From assembly GCA_024195265.1 (NCBI GenBank), contig JAJLRJ010000011.1, positions 19,962,666-20,026,665 on the forward strand: 64,000 nucleotides of DNA, read 5' to 3'. The stretch comes from Dendrophyllia cribrosa (lineage: Eukaryota > Cnidaria > Anthozoa > Scleractinia > Dendrophylliidae). The stretch's first letter is position 1, and each line of letters begins with the position of its first letter. A program made the position numbers and the translations under genes. A model generated the notes under the pieces. The model was not told where the DNA came from. It worked only from the letters and a program-made list of their open reading frames with translations, and searched no databases. Below, one piece after another: positions 54,904-64,000 of the stretch.

Positions 54904-55750
54904 ACTGTGTCCTCTTCAGGGTGCCATAGTGATTTCCTGTAACTCCCCCCCCCCCCAGTGAACAAATTAGGGAGCGATGGCGACGGCAACGGGAACGGCC
55001 AAAACGCAATAGGTTTATATTAGCAAAACAACAACTGTGCACGTGATCACGCTTTTTTGTACATTTCTTTGCCGTCGTTGCACGACTACGACGTGAAACT
55101 TCCTAACTGCACGTTTTCTGAAGGTCGTGAACACAAGACATCGATTTTCGTTTTCTTTTTCTGAACTTAGATACAGTCCTTTAGAGTTCAATTCCAGAAA
55201 CCTTCGCCAACATTTGACAAATTGAGCGAGATGGAATAAGAGCGATGAAGTTTGAAACAGTGCGAATTCACTTTTTACATGACGTTTTCGCAGCCGTCGC
55301 CGTCGTAGCTGCTTAAGCTCCCTATTAAGACGGCGAACACTTCCAAGAATTTTAAGGCATTTCACTCTATGCCATTTCTTTAACGCTTCTTTACACTCTT
55401 AATATTTACTAATTGCTTCGAAATCACGTCATGAAAGCGGAGTTCGTTCCAGGAAGCTTTGTCTAAACCAAAAAACTAACACGTTGAAAGACACAGGATG
55501 GCCGAAGACAAATGCAGAAACATTACCCTAATGTCTCACAACTTACTTTAAATGCTTGAAATTTAAATGCTTGAACATTATTTAACCTCAGAAGTACTAT
55601 CACAATGTTCAGCTCTCAATTAGACAACTGTAACTTAACAACAACACTAAGCCAGAGAACTGGAACGATAAACATAACGTCGAAAGTTAATTTAAACTGG
55701 TTCCCGTTCTTGGACAGTATTTGACTCCAGGGTTCTAAACAAAGTTAAGT
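54904..55750. other. Region downstream of the recombinase gene
   Basis: A C-run at about 54,946 and a 116-codon minus-strand frame (55,015-55,365) rich in Arg and Lys with no recognised domain. No repeat ends. Confidence 0.35.
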
Positions 55751-55756
55751 TTATTG
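55749..55756 (-). terminator. AATAAA polyadenylation signal overlapping the stop codon
   Basis: On the minus strand the coding end reads TCTCAATAAACTT. The TAA stop lies inside AATAAA. If this signal is used, the 3' untranslated region would be only about 10-30 nt. A later signal is also possible. Confidence 0.35.
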
Positions 55757-58485
55757 AGACGGGTGAAGTTTCCTCCACTGTTTCCGTTCATATTTTAACC
55801 TGTTGACCACTTGATCCACATGTAATCCTTTACATGTTTCATGTGAAGAAAGTCGTTCGATGATGACAGGCTTCGAAATTGGCTTTCCATGGACTACCAT
55901 ATCTTGAAATAGATCCACCAAAGCTTTGGCATCTCCAGTGGTAAATAGTCCCTTTGAGCGGACAGTAGACTCGGTCACAGAAACAAAGTCTGATGAAAGA
56001 CTCCTCTCTGGAAGCTCCTCCTCTGATTGGCTCATAAATCTATTTACTCGTTCTTGCATATCTTCCTTCTCTTCTGGCAACTTTGCGTCGTCTTCATTGC
56101 TGTTATGTTCAATGTTGGCTTTATATCGCCATTCTGCGCGAATCCTATCGTACACCCTCTCCGGATCTTCCTGGCTTAGGACTGGATGGCTCTCAATTTT
56201 TTCTCGTACGCAGGCTAAAGTAATGTGCTGTGCACATATTTCTTCTTCAAACAATTCTTGCAAAGCTTGCAGTGAATTCTTCTTCCATGGAGACCGAGAT
56301 AGGGGTGTAGTCTCCTCTTGAACGTCTTCACCACATTTCTCAACCCTTTCGTTTTCTTTTTTTTTTTCGGAGAATATCCTCTCATAGTCGCATGAAGCTG
56401 TTGGGAGGCCCTCACGGAAGACTTCGTCTTCTCAACGTGCCTGTAGTACTTCTCAGCAGTTGATTCACGATGTGCCATAAGGTCCGCCAAGTTGCTACTG
56501 ATTTCTTTGTGCTTGTCGTGACATCGTGTAACGGCACTTTTGCGATACAATGTGTGGTGTACTCGACCCTCCACTCCAGCTTTTTTAAATATCGATCCAA
56601 CTGCAGAGGTGATCTGGCTTGACTGTAATTTGTTCCCCGCCCATGAAAGGAACAATGGCTGCTTTCCTTCCATTTGTGCACCAGGAAGCTTGGAGCGCAT
56701 TTCCTTCAGAAAGATATCAAGGCAGTTGTACAAATGCCCTGTCAGGACTACTTGAGCGGGGCCGTGAGCATCTACTGTCTTATGATCAAGAACTTTCACA
56801 ACATATCGGTCATCTTCCATCCTACCACGTCGAAATTCCTGCACAGTCATAAAAGCAACCACCCCTGACCTGTTCGCATTGTCGATCATAATCTGAGCTA
56901 TGAGATAGTCTCTAACAAGTGTGTACCTGGCCTGTGTAATTTCCATATTGTGTTTTCCAGACAGTTTTCCTAGAAGAACAACGGCATCTCGTGTAGCCTG
57001 ACTTGTCTCAAATGACTTCACCGTTTCTGGAGTTATCAAGGCACTCACATCCTCCTCCTGCCTCTCCCATCTACGTCTTGTGGTATCCCGTTTGTACGAT
57101 GCGGACCACTTCTTTAACTTCTCACGCAGGACAATGATGTTATCTTTCTCAAAGTTGACGTCACTAGGGTTGTCTTCCAATAAAAAGGAGCATAAGTGCT
57201 GAAGACTCATCAAATACGACTGAATAGTAGCAGCATGGTATTTTTCCTTTGCATTGGGTAGAAAAACATTCCTGATCTCTTTCTTGTCGAGTAAACATTC
57301 AAGTCCCTTACCCAGTGTTGACATAATTCTTTTCAGTTGAGCGACATGTTGCGTTGCCGTTTTCCGGTCCTTTTGTTCCCCATCAGGAGACAACATCCAG
57401 TTAAAAAATTGGTTCAGGACTTTAGCCTCAGTCTCTGAGTTGTTTCTCGCTACGGGTCTTCCCATCTCTGTGCTCTCTGCCATCTCTGCCAACTCATCTT
57501 CTGGTGGCGATAAGTCAAATACGTCTTGTTTCTCACCACAGTCATAACTTTGGACATTTAAGAGGAACTCGTCTTCTGAATTATCGCAAGTATCTTCGAG
57601 CTCTTCACCTCTCACAGCAAAATCTGGAGAGAGCCTTTGCATCTGCCCCATTTCTTCTTTCATACGCATGAAAACATGGGGTTTGTCTGTGGAGACAATC
57701 TTTGCGAGGGAAAGATACTTTTTATACTTCGGATCTTCTCTTTTTAGTTGATGTGTTCTCTGAAAGTGTTGAGGCAATCTCTCTGTAATTGTCATACATC
57801 CAGGTAAAGGGCATATCTTGCTCCTTCGATTGGGCTTCGGCTGCGTTTTCTTTTCCTCACTTGTTTTACGGCTACGATTTCCAGCAGATGCTGCTTCTTG
57901 ACTGGCAAATTGATACTTCTTGCGGAGCTTGAATCTTGACAGTGCCGTTCTAGCATATTCTACATGCCACTTGTGGACGTTGCGGAGGTGTTTTGGAAGG
58001 TGAACAACATTGGCGGTACAACTTGGCACTGGGCATGGCTTCTTTTCGCGCTTTCCTTCGTTCTTAACGCTTTTGTCGCTAATTTCTTCATTTGCATCAC
58101 GTTTCTCTTTTTCAGGCGAGCTCTTGCTGTCGTCAGAACCAGTTTCAGAAGACTCATCCACTTTACTATAATCTTCTTCCTCGCCTAGTTCCCCAAAGTC
58201 TTTGTCGTTACAATTTGGTACTGGGCACGGCTCTGTCTCCTCACGCATTCCTTTATTCTTAAATGTTTTGTTGATACATGTGAATGCTTCATCCGCATCA
58301 CCTCTCTCTTTTTCAGGCCAGCTCTTGCTGCTGTTAGTGCCACTTCCACCAGTCTCGTCCAATTGTCTGTAATCTTGTCCCTCACCTAGTGCACTAGACT
58401 GTTCGTCTTCGTTTTGAAGGTGGCTAAGGAAATCGGCTTGAAGGGCTGACCACTTATGTCTTAAGGTAAACTGTTTTTCCCTTCG
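55751..58485 (-). CDS. Zinc-finger tyrosine-recombinase-like protein, main exon
   Basis: The exon opens after the acceptor at 58,486-58,487 and encodes about 910 codons in two frames. Two related acidic segments each lead to a CPVP(N/S)C motif. The second and a third (CPLPGC) are complete CX4CX9HX4H fingers; the first lacks its histidines. A C-terminal core has the tyrosine-recombinase set: Arg in NANRSGVV, Lys in DHKT, H-x4-R in HHTLYRK, His in LMAHRES and the Tyr pair in AEKYYRH. This fold is used by Crypton and DIRS/Ngaro elements and by host genes derived from them. At an 11-base A-run (plus 56,357-56,367) the frame shifts; the other frame then continues about 200 acidic codons to the TAA at 55,751-55,753. 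The shift may be real or a homopolymer error. Confidence 0.75.
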
Positions 58486-58575
58486 CTAAAAACAAAGAGT
58501 GAACGCAAGTTAAAACCTAATACAGTGTTGAATTATATAGCGTGTGAGTTACAATACATACGTTACATCAAGTTA

Positions 58576-58976
58576 AGGCCCGACCAAATGGATCCAACAC
58601 GTTGATGCAACATCATCCAGCATTGTTGAATCCAACATGTTGACCTCGTTTGGCCACCTTGTTTCACTATGTTGCATGATGTCGGATGATGTGAGTGGAG
58701 TTTGACTTCCACCAAGCATCGTCTTCAACATCATCCAACATTTCTTTTGTTCTAAGTGTTAACAGGAAATGTTGCATTTGCTTGGCCACCAAGTTCAACA
58801 TTGTTGAACGAGCGCATGAGCATTTTTTAGGCAAATCAATATGGTGCATGTTTGTTTTCTAAAGGATTCTGGGCAGATATTGGACCCAGACCTCTCGTTT
58901 GGCCACTTGTCCTACAATGTACAACATCGTCCAACAATGTTGGATTCAACATTGCTGGATCCATTTGGCTGGGCCT
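58576..58976. mobile_element. Harbinger-type MITE, 401 bp
   Basis: Ends AGGCCCGACCAAATGGATCC and its inverse GGATCCATTTGGCTGGGCCT are flanked by TTA on both sides (58,573-58,575 and 58,977-58,979). The interior is filled with CAACATTGTTGAA- and CAACAT-type short repeats. Its ends differ from those of the autonomous element at 7.5 kb, so another Harbinger lineage must have mobilised it. Confidence 0.88.
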
Positions 58977-59448
58977 TTACCTAAATTGAAATTTAACGGA
59001 ACTGAAATGTACGTGCATCTTATGATGATGACCGTGAGATGAAAGTGTCAAATTAATGTGTTTGACCTATTGATTCAGGTCAGGCTATTCACATTTACTG
59101 GACATAGCTTCGTTGAGCTTAACGTGGTATTTGGTAGCTACGGAATATATTTCGAAACAAGCTGTTGAACAAGAGGCAGGGCAAAATTCCGAATTCTGTA
59201 GAATGTTTGAACACGTGCGATCTGTGCAGAGATATGTGGTCGTGATCGCGCGTACAAAATGCCTGCTGGTTTCACCAATGTGCACCAAGCATTACCACTT
59301 GCACAGGAAAATTTATAAACAATTTGGTAGGGGGAGTGTTGGTCACATGGAACAAGTTTGATATCAACAGGTTTACAAAATTAATTGATAAGTTTACACA
59401 CCCTATCCAGTGATGCACCCAAGAAATTACCAATGTAAGGAATCTTAA

Positions 59449-62279
59449 AGGGATCCTCCACTGTTAAACCAACTTTCGCCTAAATTACTTGGAATATGTC
59501 AGTAAAAAGATTTTTCATTAAGAAAGTGTCTTCTCTAGCCTTATTTTGTTATTTACGCCCTCCGAAGAAGCCTCTTACGGCTGTTTCGAAATTCCCGCGG
59601 CCACCATTTTGAATCAGTCCGCAAAGCACGCTGGGCTGATGACGCGTTACGGTTGCTCGACTCTTCGCTTCTGCAGTCAAAACAATGAAAACAACCTTGG
59701 AAGATTACTTTAGAGATCTTGAAAATCTCACCTTATCATTTGGAGCAGGAAAGAGATAAGAGTTAAACGACTGTCCCGGTTCATGTAAATCTAGCAGTTG
59801 ATCATTCCAAGTATTAATGTTTATTGAGCAGAGCTATATAACTTGCACTCTTATGTTGGTATGTTTACCTCACTTCAAATTAAAATTACCTCTTTGAATT
59901 TTGTTTTGTGTGGCATATCTATTGTCATTGTTCAGGAAAAATGGTTTATATTTCGCTCCACTTTGGTGAATATTTGCTTTAAAATATTTTTAGGGAAGAA
60001 AAAACAGTCTATCGAAAACTTATGCATCCCTGTAGCAACTGTTTTCACACCGGACTTTGGTGGGAGCCCTCTAGAAAGAATTAGGACCCAGAAATTGCTT
60101 CCAGTTCATAATGCAGCATTTCAGGGTGATGATGTCCACAGATATCATTTGCATTTGAAAGGAAATTAGACTGTTATCTGATCAATTATTATGGGAAATC
60201 CTCTATGTAAGTACATTTTTTCCCTTTTGTGTAAGGTCTGTAAGCAAATTTTAAATATTGTCACAATTATTTGATGATAGTGAAGCCTGTGTTACAACAG
60301 AACTGCGTTCAGTGTACATACATACATACTTTACTGCAACTCCCTAAAGAAGGTTTTTCAGTTACAAGACTACTAATCAACTAATCAACTAAAATAGCTA
60401 AATAAATTACCTAAGATAATAAATATTCGTTAAAAATAAGTGAAATACAATGAGTCATGTACGATTTACAAATTCATAGATTGATCAGAGAAAAGTAGGT
60501 TGACAATTGTTTCCTAAAAACTTTGACAGAATCTGTATCATGTATAGCGGCTGTCTTTCGATGTACTGCTTGAAATGAGCCAATCACAACCGCTGACGAC
60601 TGTTGTGTGTTTCATATAACTTATTTGCGTAGAATTGACACGAAACAAACATCAGTCTTCAGTGGTTGTGATTGGTTCCTTCCAAACAGCATGTCGGAAG
60701 ATGGAAGAAGAAAGATAGCTGCTATGCACGATGCACTGAACACAGTTGTAAGCAGACGGGAGACAGCTTCTTTCTAACTGACAGCAATCAAAGTTTCATA
60801 TTCAAAATTATAATCATTACTGGAAAAAGTACCCATCTACCAATAGTGAAACATTGAATTTCCCCTCACAATATCGGTACCTAATAAAGAGAACATATTA
60901 TGATAATGGGTAAAATGATCAACACTGAAGGGAAATTGCTTTGATCTTTTTACCAATATTCTCTACTAATGATATAAAAAAATATGCATGGCTCAAATGG
61001 ACACCTTATAAGTGGCTTGATTTACCATCGGTTAAAAACTTAAATTAAATAGGCACTTGAAAATGAAGACAAGCTTTTGCCCACTTTTGAAAACATTGTA
61101 GATCTATCATGCAACTTCACTATTTGAGGCAAATTCTGAGGGAAATTGCTTTCGGCTGACACCCTGTATTAAGCGGACATTAGACAAATCCCCAAGGGCA
61201 TAGCATGTATTTATGTGATATCGACTCCAAAAAAAAAAATTCCTGTTGGGGCTCAGGTATGGACATTATGATGCAACATTTTTTTTTCATAACTAAACAT
61301 TTACGGTATTTATTTGGAAATGTTTTTATTAATTTTATTTTAAAAACTTCCACCATGGTTGTTCTGAAAGTCCAGCACTTTCCCTGTTGTGCAGACTGAC
61401 TACTACCATCTATAAAAATTAACTATTTAGGCAACCAGCTTGGATGTTCTGTGATACATGTCAAGCCTAAAATGAAATTATAAACTTGCAGGAAATAACT
61501 TGAAATTCAATCACACTTGATCAAGTCAAACAAATCAAAGTGATCCACTTAAGACAAACATATCAAAGCCAAACCAAAGATATTAAACGAGCCAGTTTAA
61601 TATTCACTAACATTACAAATAAAACCTTTAGGTTTAAGCGCAGTAGGATTGCCAACTCATCTGAGTTACCAGTATTAAACTGACGGTTGATTCGGCCTCA
61701 AGTGTAAATAAAACAAACCAGCTAGCATCATTGCCATTTGAAATCGCAAAATAAAGGTAAATGTGAGCAAAGCTACAAATTACAGCCTTACCATCGACAA
61801 AAACAACGGTTCTTTCCAACAAATGTATTCAATTTATTTCTCCACGGCATTTTAAAGCACACTAGCACTCGCATGAACACCAAAAAGTGTCAGTTCGGCG
61901 ACTTCCAATGCTTCAAATGTTCAAAGAATAATTTTCTAACTGTTCTGATTCACTGACCGATTGACCATTTTCTTCACCAAAGGAATATTCTGGCTCCAAT
62001 TGATAACGTGAGAATTTTGAGGTCTCTGAAGTAATCTTCCAAGGTTGTTTTCATTGTTTTGACTGCAGAAGCGAAGAGTCGAACAACCGTAACGCGTCAT
62101 CACCCCAGCATGCTTTGCAGACCGATTCAAAATGGCGGCCGCGGGAATTTTGAAACAGCAGTTTCGGAGGGCATAAAAAACAAAATAAGGCCAGAGAAGA
62201 TGCTTTCTTGATGAAAAATCTTTTTACTGATATAATCCAAGTAATTTAGGCGAAAGTTGGTTTAACAGTGTCGGATCCC
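59449..62279. mobile_element. Non-autonomous TTAA element (piggyBac/Kolobok type), 2.83 kb
   Basis: Inverted ends of about 280 bp (59,449-about 59,740 and about 62,005-62,279), roughly 90% alike by eye, start (A)GGGATCC and share CACTGTTAAACCAACTTTCG and the CAAAACAATGAAAACAACC block. TTAA flanks both sides (59,445-59,448 and 62,280-62,283). The interior has no transposase; a 108-codon frame at 59,843-60,169 has no recognised domain. TTAA targets occur in piggyBac and Kolobok, and without a transposase the choice is open. Confidence 0.88.
60577..60678. repeat. Fold-back hairpin inside the TTAA element
   Basis: GAGCCAATCACAACCGCTGA at the left and its inverse TCAGTGGTTGTGATTGGTTC at the right (24 of 26 match in total) around a 50-bp loop. 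It probably is a small nested MITE. Confidence 0.7.
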
Positions 62280-62838
62280 TTAAAATACAGTTCCCCTTCC
62301 TGTGGTTTGTTTCAAAATAGAGAGAGAAAGAGGATAAGGTTATCGTGAAACCCATGCCTGAAGTCTGAAGCAAGTTCCTGATTCAAGCAGAACCTCCTCA
62401 TATCGGCTTCCACTGACTTCATGGTCACTTTTCTCCCCACCCCCTTCCCCTACCTCCACTGTCTGGAATTATGGTTACTTCCTTAACTGTAGCTGTTGCA
62501 CATATCATAAAGATAATCAGCATAGAAAATATATGGAGGCCGTTTGTATTGTGGGTACTGGTATTCTCAATCAGGTAAAGTTCTGTGTCATGCATCTCTA
62601 CACAATTAGTGCTTATAAGACATTACCAATTTATTTCCTAATCAAGTACTGGGCTGTATTTTTTTTCGTTTGGTATAGAGGGGGTATGTATGTGTCAAGA
62701 AATGTTGTGTGAGGAGTCCCACTCTCCCTCTTCTGCTATACATATAATTAATTTATCAGAATTTTGCCTGTCTAAATAGTATGGAAGAAGAGCTACTATA
62801 TGAAGAAACACAATTTATAATATGCACACCAGACTCAC

Positions 62839-62931
62839 CCTTTCAGCTGCTGCCATATCATCCCGACGCAGTGCAGCCATTTCTGCTGCTTTCAAATCTG
62901 CCATTCTTGCTTGATAAATACGGCAATCCAT
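62839..62931 (-). CDS. Zinc-finger/tyrosine-recombinase gene, candidate exon 1
   Basis: An ATG with an upstream in-frame stop (TAG) opens 31 codons (MDCRIYQARMADLKAAEMAA...), ending at a strong donor GTGAGT (plus strand 62,833-62,838) in phase 0. The other exon begins after a TTTGTTTTTAG acceptor in the same phase. Joined, they give a continuous Ala/Arg/Glu-rich helix. The helix is of coiled-coil type and may serve dimerisation. The match of phase, splice sites and composition on both sides supports the pairing, although 4.35 kb separates them and no transcript evidence is available. Confidence 0.55.
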
Positions 62932-63069
62932 TCTTCTTTTAAACTAGATGTGATCAACAAAAATTGTCACATTAATGTGAACAGCATTACTGCTGTTTAA
63001 AGCTGATAAATCGTCCCTAGACATTGAAAAAATACCAGTCTAAATCTGTAATGATTACTAACTACCATA

Positions 63070-63200
63070 GAGTTCCAATAATAACGACTCCCCGAAAGTA
63101 GCGACCCCCCGAAAGTAACGTCCATATTTTGTAGCCGCTAGTAAATCCCGAAAGTAGCGACCTCCCAAAAGCAGCGACCCCCCGAAAGTAGCGAGATCAA
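63070..63200. repeat. Short tandem repeats, CGAAAGTAGCGACCCCC type
   Basis: Five or more imperfect units of CCCCGAAAGTAGCGACC with variable joins, for example CCAAAAGCAGCGACC. It could be the repetitive end of a MITE, but a matching partner end was not found. Confidence 0.65.
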
Positions 63201-63506
63201 GTTTTTTTAAAATTGTATATACCTTTAATTTGTCAATCAATAGTCAAAATTTTAATGTACAATGTAATATGTTCTGTGAAGTGTCAAGATGACTTGCCGT
63301 GTATCTGGCCAAAGCAGGAGTGTGCCTGAAGGTGTATGGGTTCAAGGAGGAGGCTTGGAGATTCGTTGCATTTATGAAATTGGCATCAAGAAAGGAAAAC
63401 AAACAAACAAGTAGAACTAGTTTCCTTAACATTAAGATTCTTATTTCAAGAGCATTTCCCCCATTTCAAGTGTTTTGCATGTGAAATGAATTAAAAACCA
63501 AAACTT

Positions 63507-63714
63507 AACCCTTTCACTCCCAAGATCTGAATAGCAATTCTCCTTAGCGAGTGCCATACACTTTTATGTAATGTAAGAATAAGAATTTGGCATTAGATTG
63601 ATCCAATGCCCTTCAGTTGATAATTTTCTTGATTCTCGTCATCTCTTGACTTCACAGTCTATTAATATTGTAAGGAGAAGTTACATGTTGATCACCTCTG
63701 GGAGTGAAAGGGTT
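63507..63714. mobile_element. MITE, 208 bp, CCCTTTCACTCCCA ends
   Basis: AACCCTTTCACTCCCA and its inverse TGGGAGTGAAAGGGTT. TTAA lies at the left junction and near the right one, so a TTAA-type origin is likely. A second copy in the opposite orientation starts 112 bp further on. Confidence 0.8.
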
Positions 63715-63825
63715 TTAAAAAAGTATTAATTGGAACATGAGAAGTTCTCTAACTTTTACTACTTTGGAAACAACCTTTTAATGAATGCAATAATGATACA
63801 GGTCTGTTCCATGTCCCTCAGTGTT

Positions 63826-64000
63826 GACCCTTTCACTCCCAGAAGTTTGCAACATGCAACTACTTCTTCTTACAATATTAATAGATTATGAAGCCAATAG
63901 ATGATGAGAATTGAGAAAATTATCAACCCAAGGGCACTAAATCAATTTTCATTCTCTAAACAAACGTATAAGTGCATGACACTCTCTAAGGAGAATTACT
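63826..64000. mobile_element. MITE, second copy, inverted and cut by the window end
   Basis: Begins GACCCTTTCACTCCCAGAAG and runs as the reverse of the previous copy through ACAATATTAATAGA and ATGATGAGAATTGAGAAAATTATCAACC. It reaches TAAGGAGAATTACT at the window edge without its second terminus. Confidence 0.75.

Larger units (their letters stand above)
58486..62838 (-). other. Putative 4.35-kb intron of the recombinase gene
   Basis: Bounded by GTGAGT and TTTGTTTTTAG on the minus strand. It holds a Harbinger-type MITE and a long-TIR TTAA element, and otherwise shows no coding frames with domains. Confidence 0.5.

Noticed and set aside
59843..60169. Transposase gene of the TTAA element
   Set aside because: A 108-codon frame without DDD/DDE motifs or a cysteine-rich C-terminus; too short for piggyBac or Kolobok transposase.

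Overview
The window looks like repeat-rich nuclear DNA from an early-branching animal, most probably a cnidarian and perhaps a stony coral. The reasons are AT-rich intergenic DNA, spliced coding exons, and a mix of Tx1/L1-like and CR1-like LINEs, a PIF/Harbinger transposon, a Ty3-like LTR element, tRNA-derived SINEs and many MITEs with TA, TTA or TTAA target sites. No bacterial genes, CRISPR arrays or rRNA were seen. Almost all coding capacity belongs to mobile elements. The one likely host-type gene is a zinc-finger/tyrosine-recombinase gene on the minus strand at 55.7-62.9 kb.

Layout. 0-7.5 kb: a partial reading frame at the left edge, then about 51 copies of a 62-bp satellite with an 806-bp higher-order duplication, then gene-free DNA. 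7.5-12.6 kb: a complete PIF/Harbinger element with an intact transposase, a SANT-like partner gene broken by one stop, and nested SINEs and MITEs. 12.9-20.6 kb: two decayed Tx1-like LINE fragments, a dimeric tRNA-like repeat, a MITE and short hairpins. 20,978-34,328: a 13.35-kb near-perfect palindrome whose 6,518-bp arms each carry a zinc-finger/family-B DNA polymerase gene split into two frames; a 315-bp spacer separates the arms, and the whole unit is bounded by a 6-bp GAATTT duplication. 36.2-46.3 kb: a CR1-like LINE on the minus strand whose ORF1 is split by a 5.6-kb LTR retrotransposon (40,125-45,728). 47-54.9 kb: hairpin repeats, a LINE tail, about 730 bp of (CCCTCT)n, MITEs, a SINE and a 3 x 116 bp tandem repeat. 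55.7-62.9 kb: the recombinase gene, with a 4.35-kb intron containing a Harbinger-type MITE and a 2.8-kb TTAA element. 63-64 kb: short tandem repeats and two inverted copies of another MITE.

The most unusual object is the palindrome. Its 6-bp target duplication and 5'-AG termini fit Polinton/Maverick-type integration, but only a polymerase gene is present, in two inverted copies that share the same frameshift. This suggests that a broken monomer became a head-to-head palindromic dimer and then moved as one unit, presumably with integrase supplied in trans. A fold-back assembly artefact must still be excluded; the flanking duplication and non-palindromic centre argue against it. Many of the coding breaks in this window fall at homopolymers, so some may be sequencing errors rather than true decay.
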